DNA of 64,000 nucleotides from Terribacillus sp. DMT04 (GTDB taxonomy: Bacteria; Bacillota; Bacilli; Bacillales; Amphibacillaceae): NCBI RefSeq assembly GCF_019056395.1, contig NZ_CP077639.1, positions 2,606,001 to 2,670,000 of the forward strand, given 5' to 3'. Each line of letters begins with the position of its first letter. Positions within the stretch are counted from its first letter, which is position 1. The position numbers and the translations under genes are program-made. Below, one piece after another: positions 19,954-28,808 of this stretch. The notes below the pieces were generated by a model that saw only the letters and a program-made list of their open reading frames with translations, did not search any database and was not told where the DNA came from.

Positions 19954-20574
19954 ATGGGAAGTATCTTTAATTATATCTTGTTAGGAATCAGTCTTTCGGC
20001 ACCAGTCGGTCCAGTGAACGCCGCTCAGATGGAAAAAGGCATTCGAGGCGGCTATCTTCAAAGCCTGTCTGTCGGCGTTGGCGCAATGCTGGCAGATATC
20101 CTTTATATGCTGCTTGTGTATCTCGGGTTTTATCATGTAATCATGATCCCCGTTGTGCAGTCCTTCCTCTATTTCTTCGGAAGCTTTGTCTTCCTTTATT
20201 TAGGTGTGGAAAGTGTGCTCAAGACTCGGACACTAACACGTGCCAGTATGACAGCTGTGGCACCGCTTCAAGGTCTTCGCTATGGATTTTTGCTTGCACT
20301 CGTCAATCCAATTAGCATTATGTTCTGGGTTGGCGTTTACGGCTCTGTGTTAGCCAAAATTGTCGAGCATGGCGAAGGTAACCATTTATTATTGTATACA
20401 ATCAGCATCTTCGTCGGTGTATTTCTTTGGGACAATATCATCGCCTTGCTTTCCAGCAGTTTACGCCGCTTCCTCAGTGATAAGCTGCTGCGCGGAATAA
20501 CACTCATATCTGGTCTGTCATTACTTGGCTTTGGCGTGTATTTCGGCTATTTAGGCGTGCTTAGCGTTTTGTGA
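19954..20574 (+). CDS. LysE/RhtB-family amino acid exporter
   Basis: This is a 206-residue, six-helix membrane protein of the LysE translocator family, which exports amino acids or related metabolites. The N-terminal LLGISLSAPVGPVNA is the family signature, and NPISIMFWVGVYG near 122 is the second conserved block. AAAAGGAGG sits seven bases before ATG 19954. The last 24 bases overlap the 3' end of the convergent permease gene, and no terminator separates them. The substrate is not predictable from sequence. Confidence 0.88.
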   Translation: MGSIFNYILLGISLSAPVGPVNAAQMEKGIRGGYLQSLSVGVGAMLADILYMLLVYLGFYHVIMIPVVQSFLYFFGSFVFLYLGVESVLKTRTLTRASMTAVAPLQGLRYGFLLALVNPISIMFWVGVYGSVLAKIVEHGEGNHLLLYTISIFVGVFLWDNIIALLSSSLRRFLSDKLLRGITLISGLSLLGFGVYFGYLGVLSVL

Positions 20575-21897
20575 TTTCTTGCGTTTCACCCATATACCTA
20601 TAAGTAAAATCAACACAATCGCGCCGCCGCTTGCATATAAGCCTGGTCGCACTTCCGCTTCCACGGCTGTTCCGCTAATAGCCGCTAGCAGCAAGACAGC
20701 ACCGATGACAGACACCACTTTATTACCAATTTTATAGTCCTCATTTTTCCAAGCTGACGCCAGAATGAACAGCCAGTTGTACAGCAGCAGCAAACCAGCT
20801 GCCGTGGTAATGTACTCATATATTTTCCCGGGCAATAACAATGCCGTAATAATACTGGCGAGTAACCCGACTGCAGCAAGCAGCATACTCGCCAGGGGCA
20901 AGTCTTTATATTTTAATTTTTTCGCAAAGAGCTGCGGTGCGTCTTTGTCTTTCGCTAACGTCACTAATAAATTGGTGACAGCGAATAGAGCCGCACAGAG
21001 CGTGGAGAATCCTGCAACAATGACCGCCGCATTAAACACATGCGGGAAAAATCCGAGCGGTGTTTTCTCAAGTGCCGTAACAAACGGGCTTTCATTTGTA
21101 TGAAAACCATGTGTACCGACTAAACTGCATGCCAGGAGCAGGGAAATGATATACACTATGGCAAGACCTATCAGCATGATTGTACCTGCTTTGGCTGCTT
21201 CTTCTTTCTTCTTCAGCTGCATTGCCATCAGTCCGATAACCTCAATTCCGCCGAACGCATAAAACGCGTAGATCAAGCTAGCCCATAAACCTTTGAAGCC
21301 ATCATGCAGAAATGATTCCTGAAACGGTTTGTATGTTGACTCTGTCGAGATACCGCCGAATAAGACAAGCAGAGCCAAGATGATAAACATCGTGATAGCA
21401 GCTGTCTTGACGACCGCAAACACATTCTCCATCTTGTTGAAGCCTTTTGCGCCGGCAAGCACAACTATAATTGCCAGCGCAGCATAAATCGCGGAAAAGA
21501 CCCATAACGGAATATTCTCAAACCAAAACTTACTTAGCAGTGATATCGCTGTCAGCTGGCTGCCCATAATAAGGATATTGGAGCACCAATAGCTCCAGCC
21601 GCAGCTTAAGGCAGCCCAGCCACCAAAGGCTTTGCCGGCGTAATAGCAAAATGATCCTTCCTGCGGGTCACTCGCTGTCATTTTTGCAAGAGATAGAAAG
21701 ACAATAAGCGTACCAGCAGCTGCCAATGCGAACGAAATAACAATGGATGATCCAGTTAAATGAATGCCAATTACCGAACCGAGAAAATATCCCGTTCCGA
21801 TGGTACAGCCAATCCCTATCAGTGACAGCTGCCACCATTTCATATTGCCTGCATTAGATGTTTTGCCTTGTCCTTTATTACCTGGATGCTTTTTCAA
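20551..21897 (-). CDS. APC-superfamily amino acid permease
   Basis: The 448-residue protein has about 12 membrane helices. The first carries the APC substrate-binding segment GIGCTIGTGYFLG. It is related to GABA and basic amino acid permeases of Bacillus, but the substrate is uncertain. A TTG start at 21895-21897 follows GAGGAGGG by six bases. Its 3' end overlaps the convergent LysE gene by 24 bases. No T-box or other leader RNA fits in the short upstream space. Confidence 0.87.
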   Translation of the reverse strand: MKKHPGNKGQGKTSNAGNMKWWQLSLIGIGCTIGTGYFLGSVIGIHLTGSSIVISFALAAAGTLIVFLSLAKMTASDPQEGSFCYYAGKAFGGWAALSCGWSYWCSNILIMGSQLTAISLLSKFWFENIPLWVFSAIYAALAIIVVLAGAKGFNKMENVFAVVKTAAITMFIILALLVLFGGISTESTYKPFQESFLHDGFKGLWASLIYAFYAFGGIEVIGLMAMQLKKKEEAAKAGTIMLIGLAIVYIISLLLACSLVGTHGFHTNESPFVTALEKTPLGFFPHVFNAAVIVAGFSTLCAALFAVTNLLVTLAKDKDAPQLFAKKLKYKDLPLASMLLAAVGLLASIITALLLPGKIYEYITTAAGLLLLYNWLFILASAWKNEDYKIGNKVVSVIGAVLLLAAISGTAVEAEVRPGLYASGGAIVLILLIGIWVKRKKSQNAKHA

Positions 21898-22000
21898 ACC
21901 GTTCCCTCCTCGTTTCGTTAGTATGAGGAGTAATGTTGGAATTATGTAAGACAGGCGTGGTAAGATAAGATTATTCTATCTATGCAAAAGGAGCATCAGG

Positions 22001-22111
22001 ATGCCATCCAAAGGGAAAAAAGCCTTTTTCTATACTATGCTATTTTTACTTGCTGTCATGATGATTGGCACGATTTATATCGTATTTAACGGATACAAAA
22101 GCTTGCTTTGA
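22001..22111 (+). CDS. Small single-helix membrane peptide (36 aa)
   Basis: A short frame encodes 36 residues: a basic start (MPSKGKKAFF), one hydrophobic helix (about 10-29) and a short polar tail. AAAGGAGCATCAGG supplies a good ribosome site, and a strong terminator follows four bases after the stop, so it looks like a real monocistronic gene. I do not recognise a family. It may be a stress peptide or a small regulator of a membrane protein. Confidence 0.65.
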   Translation: MPSKGKKAFFYTMLFLLAVMMIGTIYIVFNGYKSLL

Positions 22112-22115
22112 ATGG

Positions 22116-22147
22116 AAGAGCTGCCACTAGCGGACAGCTCTTTTTTC
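22116..22147 (+). terminator. Terminator of the small peptide gene
   Basis: The AGAGCTG...CAGCTCT stem is followed by TTTTTT. Confidence 0.88.
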
Positions 22148-22206
22148 TTGCGTTTCTCCAATCTTTTCCTATTAATTGGTCACTTTCTTATAGAAAGCCC
22201 TACTTT

Positions 22207-22268
22207 TGTAAAGCTTTTGTAAATACTATCAAAATTACCTTTACATAACTTTCACAATTAGACATAAT
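22207..22268 (+). promoter_or_regulatory. PhoP-type repeats and promoter of the Na/Pi transporter gene
   Basis: TTTACA-N5-TTCACA lies at 22240-22256, and TGTAAA-N5-TGTAAA (the same repeat on the other strand) at 22207-22223. TTTACA 22240-22245 also works as a -35, with CATAAT (22263-22268) 17 bases on. This fits PhoP activation under phosphate limitation, by inference. Confidence 0.65.
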
Positions 22269-22310
22269 AGGCGTGTTTGCGACAGATTATAAACCTTAGG
22301 GGTGACGATA

Positions 22311-23963
22311 GTGGAAATTAACGTACAAGAACTGATTTTCTCGTTTATCGGGGGATTAGGTATATTCCTATTTGGGATAAAATCAATGGGAGATGGACTG
22401 CAACGATCAGCAGGCGACAAACTACGCGACATTTTGGATAAATTAACGACCAATCCGCTTATGGGCGTACTCGCTGGTATTCTTGTTACCGTCTTGATTC
22501 AAAGCAGCTCAGGTACTACCGTCATAACAGTCAGCTTAGTAAGTGCCGGATTTATGACACTTCGCCAGGCAATTGGTGTTATTATGGGTGCCAATATTGG
22601 TACAACAGTTACAGCATTCATTATCGGTCTTGATGTGGGCGCTTATTCACTGCCAATCTTAGCAGTTGGGGCCTTCTTGCTATTCTTCTTTAAAAATAAA
22701 AAGATCAACAACTTAGGACAAATTTTCTTTGGTTTTGGTGCTTTATTTTACGGACTAGAGCTCATGAGCGGTGCAATGAAACCACTCCGCAGCTTAGACG
22801 CTTTTCATGATTTCACTTTACAAATGAGTGATAACCCAATCTTAGCAACCGTGGCAGGTACACTATTTACGGTTGTCGTACAAAGCTCAAGTGCAACGAT
22901 TGGTATCCTGCAAGGACTTTATGCAGAAGGACTTGTGGACTTACAGGCAGCATTGCCAATTCTTTTCGGAGATAACTTAGGAACAACGATTACAGCTGTG
23001 TTAGCGTCTATTGGTGCATCTGTTGCAGCGAGACGAGCGGCCTTCACGCACGTATTGTTTAACGTGATCGGTTCGGTAATATTCCTAATCTTACTCGTTC
23101 CTTATACGGCACTCGTAAAATGGCTGCAAGCCACATTGGACCTAGAACCAGCCATGACCATCGCATTTGCACACGGAACGTTTAATATTACAAACACACT
23201 CATTCAGCTGCCATTTGTTGCTGTACTCGCTTGGATTGTTACGAAGCTGATTCCTGGCAAAGACAAATTAGCTGAGTTGAACGCCAACAAATTGGATCCA
23301 GTGATGATTCAGCAGTCACCATCCGTTGCATTAGGGAATGCGAAACAAGAAGTTATCCGCATGGGTGATGTTGCTGTCCAAGGGTTGGAAGCAACCAATG
23401 AATACTTGCAAACCAAGTCAGTCAAACACGCTGACAACGCATATCAGCTTGAACAAGCGATTAACAACTTTGACCGCAAGATTGTAGACTATCTTGTTCA
23501 AATCTCCGCTGAGTCGCTCTCTGTACAGGAATCAGCGGAACATGGCGCCCTGCTTGATGCCGTGAGCGATATCGAACGTATCGGTGACCATTTCGAAAAC
23601 ATGATTGAACTTGTTGAGTACCAGCAGTCAAACAAAGTAAAAGTATCCAGCTCTGCAATGGAAGACTTAACAGAAATGTTCCTGTTAACTACAGACACCG
23701 TCAGAGATGCGATGCTCTCGCTGCAAAACAGTGATAAAGAGCAAGCAAAACTCGTTATCCAGCAAGAACATAAAATTGACGCAATGGAACGCAAACTGCG
23801 CAAGCAACACATCCAGCGCCTCACAGAAGGCTCCTGCAGCGGTCAATCCGGTATTATCTTTATTGATATGATCAGTAACCTAGAACGTATCGGCGACCAT
23901 GCAGTGAATATTGCGGAGGCTGTGCTTGGGGAATCAAAGCATATGCATACAGTGAATAATTAA
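22311..23963 (+). CDS. nptA: Na+/phosphate cotransporter with PhoU-like domain
   Basis: NptA-type transporters import phosphate with sodium. Two inverted repeats of the transport fold are visible, each with QSSS (LIQSSSGTT near 66, VVQSSSATI near 195) and a glycine motif (GANIGTT, GDNLGTT). The C-terminal 200 residues are a PhoU-like helical domain (SDIERIGDHFENM and SNLERIGDHAVNI). GTG 22311 is preferred, with AGGGGTG upstream; an earlier GTG at 22302 lies within that site. PhoP-type boxes precede it, which fits a phosphate-starvation role, although a general transporter of the NptA class need not be starvation-induced. Confidence 0.92.
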   Translation: MEINVQELIFSFIGGLGIFLFGIKSMGDGLQRSAGDKLRDILDKLTTNPLMGVLAGILVTVLIQSSSGTTVITVSLVSAGFMTLRQAIGVIMGANIGTTVTAFIIGLDVGAYSLPILAVGAFLLFFFKNKKINNLGQIFFGFGALFYGLELMSGAMKPLRSLDAFHDFTLQMSDNPILATVAGTLFTVVVQSSSATIGILQGLYAEGLVDLQAALPILFGDNLGTTITAVLASIGASVAARRAAFTHVLFNVIGSVIFLILLVPYTALVKWLQATLDLEPAMTIAFAHGTFNITNTLIQLPFVAVLAWIVTKLIPGKDKLAELNANKLDPVMIQQSPSVALGNAKQEVIRMGDVAVQGLEATNEYLQTKSVKHADNAYQLEQAINNFDRKIVDYLVQISAESLSVQESAEHGALLDAVSDIERIGDHFENMIELVEYQQSNKVKVSSSAMEDLTEMFLLTTDTVRDAMLSLQNSDKEQAKLVIQQEHKIDAMERKLRKQHIQRLTEGSCSGQSGIIFIDMISNLERIGDHAVNIAEAVLGESKHMHTVNN

Positions 23964-23970
23964 AATAAAT

Positions 23971-24001
23971 AGAGCTCCTGGCAAATTGCCAGGAGCTCTA
24001 T
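23971..24001. terminator. Bidirectional terminator
   Basis: AGAGCTCCTGGC/GCCAGGAGCTCT is a perfect stem between the convergent transporter and LCP genes, with AT-rich flanks on both sides. Confidence 0.88.
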
Positions 24002-24004
24002 TTA

Positions 24005-24934
24005 TTAGGAAATCATATCATGCACTTTATCTCGTTCATTCTGTGGAATTTCATAATAATAAACGCCGTCGATCTTTGTACCAGCACCTTGCATCTGGTA
24101 ATTCTCCGCGTTTTGGCGAACATTGCGATAGTTCTTGAACAAATCTGTCATGGTTGAGAAATCCATGTTTGTTTTCACGTTATTACCTAACGCTCCCAGG
24201 ATATCATCAACTTTATTAACTGACTTGATGCTTGCACCTTTATCGATAACAGCTTGAATAACTTGGCGCTGACGAGCGTTACGACCAAAGTCACCATTCG
24301 GATCTAAGTGACGCATACGGACATAACCCATTGCCTTAGGTCCATTCAATTGAATCTCACCTTGTGCATAGTGATAACCTTTTTTGTAATAACCTTCATC
24401 AATCCAATCCAGCTGGTTATTAACTGTAATACCGCCAACAGCATCAACAAAATCAGATAAGCCTTCCATGTTCATTTCAGCGAAATAATCCACTTCCATA
24501 TCCAAGAAATTCTCTACCGTAGCCACCGACATATCAATACCGCCAAATGCGTACGCATGGTTAATCTTATCTACAGTTCCATGCCCTACAATCTCTGTAC
24601 GTGTATCGCGCGGAACACTTATAATCTTCATTGCATCATTCACTGGATCGAGTGACATAACCATCATAGCATCCGAACGGCCTGCATCACCGTCACGCTG
24701 ATCGACACCAAGCAGCAAAATATTTATTTTCTCTTTTTCTTTCACTTTTGTTGTTGATTGTTTTTTATCAATCGTATCTGTATTTTTCTGCATTGTATTA
24801 ACCGTTGTTTTTGCTTTATTGGTAGCATAGAAACCTGTAGCTACTACAGCAATTACTAAAATTGCAACTATACTTAATAGCACTTTCAGCCAAGTTCGTT
24901 TCTTCTTACGCTTTTCTTTCCTGCCCAAAACCAT
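24005..24934 (-). CDS. LytR-CpsA-Psr (LCP) family wall-polymer ligase
   Basis: LCP proteins transfer teichoic acids or capsular polymers from undecaprenyl lipid to peptidoglycan on the outer face of the membrane. This 309-residue protein has a basic N-terminus, one transmembrane helix (about 15-37) and an LCP domain. Visible motifs are NILLLGVDQRDGDAGRSDAMM, VPRDTRTE, DKINHAYAFGG, VGGI and the Arg-rich MRHLDPNGDFGRNARQRQV, which bind the polyprenyl pyrophosphate. It is followed by a second LCP gene upstream on the same strand, each with its own terminator. The exopolysaccharide cluster begins about 2 kb away, so attachment of that polymer is plausible. Confidence 0.93.
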   Translation of the reverse strand: MVLGRKEKRKKKRTWLKVLLSIVAILVIAVVATGFYATNKAKTTVNTMQKNTDTIDKKQSTTKVKEKEKINILLLGVDQRDGDAGRSDAMMVMSLDPVNDAMKIISVPRDTRTEIVGHGTVDKINHAYAFGGIDMSVATVENFLDMEVDYFAEMNMEGLSDFVDAVGGITVNNQLDWIDEGYYKKGYHYAQGEIQLNGPKAMGYVRMRHLDPNGDFGRNARQRQVIQAVIDKGASIKSVNKVDDILGALGNNVKTNMDFSTMTDLFKNYRNVRQNAENYQMQGAGTKIDGVYYYEIPQNERDKVHDMIS

Positions 24935-24975
24935 ATCCCCCTTAATCTGTTACCACTGGAAATCTGATTATATCA

Positions 24976-25024
24976 TAAAAAACCTCTTCTTTTTGTTAAA
25001 TCTTTCAAAAAAAGAAGAGGTTTC
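24976..25024 (-). terminator. Terminator between the two LCP genes
   Basis: AACCTCTTCTTTTT pairs with AAAAAGAAGAGGTT and has a T run on the minus strand. It ends transcription of the LCP gene at 25042. Confidence 0.8.
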
Positions 25025-25041
25025 TATTACTTTCTACTCAC

Positions 25042-25989
25042 TTATTGATTTAAGAAAGTCTGAGCTTCTTGAGCGTTTTGTTCCAATCCGCCAACATTAA
25101 ATTCCAGCACAGCACCAACGTCATAACGGGCATCGTGATAGCTTCCATCCACTGGAATACGCATTGTTTGCATATCCTCTGTCTTACCGCGCAGTACGTC
25201 TGTACCCATCGATAACAGCAAGCCATTTCGAACATTCGTGCTCACATAGCCATTTGCAATACCAATCAACTTCGGTAGCTTAGCAAGTGTTGTAACACTC
25301 GCCACTTCTTCTTTCAGCTTCGTTAACACTTCTTGCTGACGCTGCACTCGCCCATAGTCACCGTTTGCATCATGACGAAAACGACTATAAGCTAATATCT
25401 CCTTACCTTGCAGCTTTTGCGTACCTTCTGTTAACTGTACACCTAAAGCTTTCTGGTCGGTTGTCATTTCAGGAGTTACTGTCAATTCAATTCCATCTGG
25501 TGCTACAGCATCGACGAGTTTCTCAAAGCCTTTAAAGTCAATTTCAGCGTAATAATTAATATCTATACCAAAGTTTTCTGTAATCGTCTTTCGCATTAGC
25601 TCTGGTCCACCGAGGGCATAAGCAGCATTAATCTTGTTATATCCGTAGCCTGGAATATTCACATAGGTGTCTCTCATGATTGAGATGAGTTTCGGTTCCT
25701 TTGTATCGGAACTATAATTGGCAATCATAATAGTATCCGACCGAGCACTGTCTTCTCCACGAGAATCACTCCCAAGAACAAGCACATTCACGTTATCGAC
25801 GTTTTCATCTGATCCATTGAATTCAACGTCATCACTTAGATTGTTATCTGCATTTGCAGCATTAGAAGCATTGAAATATTGAAATGCTGCATAAGATCCA
25901 ATTGCTATAAAAGCGATGAGAAATACCACCATAAACACTCTGAATTTGCGCACTTTCTTCTTCTTGCGCGTCTGACGTTGTAAGGTCAC
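25042..25989 (-). CDS. LytR-CpsA-Psr (LCP) family wall-polymer ligase
   Basis: A second LCP protein of 315 residues, clearly diverged from its neighbour. It has a Lys/Arg-rich cytosolic start, a transmembrane helix at about 18-38 and the LCP domain: VLVLGSDSRGEDSARSDTIM, SIMRDTYVNIPG, NKINAAYALGG and YSRFRHDANGDYGRVQRQQEV. The GTG start at 25987-25989 has GAAAGGCGG upstream. Bacilli often carry several LCP paralogues with overlapping roles. It is the last gene before about 960 bases without a clear gene and then the exopolysaccharide operon. Confidence 0.93.
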   Translation of the reverse strand: MTLQRQTRKKKKVRKFRVFMVVFLIAFIAIGSYAAFQYFNASNAANADNNLSDDVEFNGSDENVDNVNVLVLGSDSRGEDSARSDTIMIANYSSDTKEPKLISIMRDTYVNIPGYGYNKINAAYALGGPELMRKTITENFGIDINYYAEIDFKGFEKLVDAVAPDGIELTVTPEMTTDQKALGVQLTEGTQKLQGKEILAYSRFRHDANGDYGRVQRQQEVLTKLKEEVASVTTLAKLPKLIGIANGYVSTNVRNGLLLSMGTDVLRGKTEDMQTMRIPVDGSYHDARYDVGAVLEFNVGGLEQNAQEAQTFLNQ

Positions 25990-26956
25990 GTTGATCCGCC
26001 TTTCTTAGAAATGCCTATTAATGATAATAGCATGAAATGCATTGTTGTAATATAGTTTTTAAACAAAACGCAAAGCGTATTCATTGCACAGGAGAGTTTC
26101 TTGGGAATATAGAGTAATATGGGCTTATTCTACTAACACGCTTGGTCTAACTTTGTCTTTCAAGCTAGCTTCCCGTCATGCTATTATGGATTAAAGGAAG
26201 CTTAGACAGACTATTATGCTATTAGAAGTAACTGTGGAATCATTAAAGCTTCTATTAAGGTCTTATGTTGATTGAATCCACTAATATAGAAATAATGGGC
26301 AATATCCTGTTACGTCCAGATAATATGACTACATACGGTTGTAGTCTTGACCTGCACTAACAAAATACGTGCCATGTGTTTGAACGACAATACATCTCAG
26401 GTATATGGGTGTGACTTCTCACTGGCTATCACTAGCACGCCAGATATGTATCAGCCTGTAGGGCTGATTATTGTAATCCTTAAATCCCAAAGCATACTGG
26501 TTTCTCCAGTAATTCAGAGGCAATGTTCATGTTACATAACCGGATCCACAAAAAATGTGTTAGAGATCGATTTACGGTATAAACAGTTCAGTGATTGGGC
26601 GTTGGATATTACAGTGTAGAGAGGAAACTTAAACAGAGTGAATGAATAACAAAAAAGATGTTCAAATTAATTTGTCCCTAAAGCACTTGATACGCACTAA
26701 CTCTATTTTATAGGACTCCTAGTTGGTACATCTATTCTGAAGCGAATGTTGCAACAGTTGGAAACCAAACATTAGAGATCGCAGCATAGAATCAGCTACT
26801 CTAAAGAATCAGTTTCCTTCTTTATCTGAATAATAATAGCAAAGTCGCATATGCATGTAATATGAGCTGGGCTACCTTTTATTGCTATCAATAAAGAGTA
26901 TATAGAAGAGCCACACAAGTTGTATCTGTGTGGCTCTTTTTAAATTACTTTTCAAT
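25990..26956. other. Long stretch without a convincing gene
   Basis: Nearly 1 kb separates the LCP gene from the exopolysaccharide region. It is AT-rich. Short frames such as 26347-26619 lack ribosome sites and protein-like composition. I see one hairpin at 26327-26346 (GACTACA/TGTAGTC) and a strong one at 26907-26941. It may be decayed sequence left by rearrangement at the edge of the cluster. Confidence 0.5.
26907..26941. terminator. Terminator-like hairpin at the exopolysaccharide boundary
   Basis: AGAGCCACACA/TGTGTGGCTCT is a perfect 11-bp stem. Five T follow on the plus strand; on the minus strand the flank is TCTATAT. It could end the minus-strand operon or an unseen plus transcript. 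Confidence 0.65.
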
Positions 26957-27151
26957 CTACTCTGGTTCTTTTCGAATAACGACGGCGCCCTCAATCATTT
27001 TCCGATGGTTTCGAATTAGCATAAAAACTATCTTAATTCCAAACTGTACTGCACTCTCCTCGTAAACCTTCGACAAAACATACCTTTCGCCAGATCGATG
27101 ACTGTTGTACGCAAGAAACCGTATGAATATGCAACCTTTGGCGATTAACAT
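26957..27151 (-). CDS. Possible small protein or gene remnant (64 aa)
   Basis: A 64-residue frame (ending VVIRKEPE) lies downstream of the last operon gene, with the hairpin at 26907-26941 just after its stop. Its composition is protein-like, but there is no ribosome site before the ATG and I recognise no family. It may be a degenerate remnant. Confidence 0.25.
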   Translation of the reverse strand: MLIAKGCIFIRFLAYNSHRSGERYVLSKVYEESAVQFGIKIVFMLIRNHRKMIEGAVVIRKEPE

Positions 27152-27196
27152 TGCTTTTCATATATTTTAATTATTGCTAATCCATTATGGAATCAG

Positions 27197-28213
27197 CTAA
27201 GCTGCGTTACTCTTTTTTATAGAAATTCTCTTTATTGCTTTATCTAATAAATTTGTAATTAAAATCGAAATAGAAGCAACTATAATAAATGAAATAAACA
27301 ATATATAAAAATTACTCATAGAAAAGCCTACGTTTTGATATATATTAATTAAAATCGATAGAATTAGAGCATGGGATAAATATATACCATAAGACCAATC
27401 AGATAATTTCGTCAAAATTTTCTTGGCAATTCTATTTTCCCATTTCAAGCATAAGATAAATGAAATAAATAAAATTGACATAATTATAATGCTCGGTCGC
27501 ATAGAAGTTGTAGCGATATTTTTACCAAGTTCATCTATTAGAATATAAGACTCAAAAAAAACACCTAAAATTGAAAGTATTAACATCATACTTATCCAAT
27601 TTTTATGTAACTTTAGAAAACTAACTTTTTGTTTAAAATCATCAGATAACCATATCCCTGCCGAAAAGTAAAATATCCAATTGAGAAAATTCAAAGGGCT
27701 ATTGAGAGTTTCTATATTTGTTAATACATCTCCAATTTGGCTTAGTATAGTTAATAAGAAAAACAAAAATATACCAACATTTGATTTACTCAACTTAAAT
27801 ATAAGAGGGAAAACGAGATATAGAAATATAACTAATGGGACGAAGTAAAGATGATAGAAATTTGTTCCTAAAATGAAGTTTCTCATGAAAGTTAGGGGAT
27901 TCAATGTTCCCGGACTATAAACAAAGTAAATTAAATTCCAGATTAGATATAGGAATAATATTTTTGAAACTCGTCTATAAAGTATAGAAGTAAAGTTGAA
28001 ACTTTTACTATAAGCATTTGCAAAGCCCCATCCTGATAAGAAAAGAAATACAGGAACAGCAAATCTCGTTAGCTGATTAATAAGAAGTGTAACCCCCCCT
28101 AAAAAGCTTTCGTTATCAACGATATCAATGGTAGTTGAGGAAATATGTATAAATATAACTCCTATTATAGCTAATCCCCTCATCATATCTATTTCTTCAA
28201 TTCTACTTTTCAC
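27197..28213 (-). CDS. Acyltransferase 3 family membrane protein
   Basis: This integral membrane protein of about 338 residues and ten helices belongs to the acyltransferase-3 (OafA/WecH) family, which adds acetyl or similar groups to surface sugars. The N-terminal IDMMRGLAIIGVIFIHISS carries the conserved Arg and His. GTG 28213 is preferred over GTG 28225 because GGAGG lies five bases before it. It is the last clear gene of the exopolysaccharide operon, so it probably O-acetylates the polymer. The gene is very AT-rich, like the rest of the cluster. Confidence 0.85.
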   Translation of the reverse strand: MKSRIEEIDMMRGLAIIGVIFIHISSTTIDIVDNESFLGGVTLLINQLTRFAVPVFLFLSGWGFANAYSKSFNFTSILYRRVSKILFLYLIWNLIYFVYSPGTLNPLTFMRNFILGTNFYHLYFVPLVIFLYLVFPLIFKLSKSNVGIFLFFLLTILSQIGDVLTNIETLNSPLNFLNWIFYFSAGIWLSDDFKQKVSFLKLHKNWISMMLILSILGVFFESYILIDELGKNIATTSMRPSIIIMSILFISFILCLKWENRIAKKILTKLSDWSYGIYLSHALILSILINIYQNVGFSMSNFYILFISFIIVASISILITNLLDKAIKRISIKKSNAA

Positions 28214-28271
28214 TTTCTCCTCCACTTAAATATAATTTAGTCTGTTAATACTTTAAAAACTATAAAGAACA

Positions 28272-28808
28272 CTACTTGCGTTTTGATACCACTCTTGCAG
28301 GCGAACCTACAATTGTTGTGCTGCGTTCTAAGAACGATTTATTAACAACAGCATTTGCACCAATAGCAATTCCATCAGCGATTTGTATACTCCCAAATAT
28401 TTTAGCTCCTGGACCAATATATACATTATCTCCAATTTTAGGAACATTATTGTCTGTTCCACCAATATTAACACAAACATGGATTCTACAGTTCTTCCCT
28501 ACTACACAGTTTGGGTTAACAACTATTGTACCAACGTGGGCAATATTCAAACCTTCACCAAATACATTGATAGGAATAGTAAATCCTAGTTTTAACTGCT
28601 TTCTTTTATATCTAAACTTCAAACAGTAATAAATTGGCTTAAATAATATATTATCTTTTTTACAATTATTTATATATTCAAGTTTGCGCATTAATCTTTG
28701 AAATTTCCACTCATGATAGCCAAATAGTTTAGGTCGTTTAAGTGTTATTTTATGGGCCTTTCTATCTGCCTCAAGATACCTTAAGTAATCTGCTTTAGAC
28801 TGTATCAA
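28272..28808 (-). CDS. Serine acetyltransferase-like hexapeptide acetyltransferase
   Basis: This 178-residue left-handed beta-helix protein shows hexapeptide repeats through GEGLNIAHVGTIVVNPNCVV and IGDNVYIGPGAKIFGSIQI, ending IVGSPARVV. It resembles the catalytic half of CysE but lacks a full CysE N-terminal domain. In polysaccharide clusters such enzymes acetylate sugars or sugar nucleotides. The TTG start overlaps the stop of the upstream polymerase by 4 bases, so it is translationally coupled to that gene. Confidence 0.85.
   Translation of the reverse strand: MIQSKADYLRYLEADRKAHKITLKRPKLFGYHEWKFQRLMRKLEYINNCKKDNILFKPIYYCLKFRYKRKQLKLGFTIPINVFGEGLNIAHVGTIVVNPNCVVGKNCRIHVCVNIGGTDNNVPKIGDNVYIGPGAKIFGSIQIADGIAIGANAVVNKSFLERSTTIVGSPARVVSKRK

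Noticed and set aside
26347..26619. A 90-residue plus-strand frame in the long non-coding stretch
   Set aside because: It has no ribosome site, mixed low-quality composition and no family likeness.
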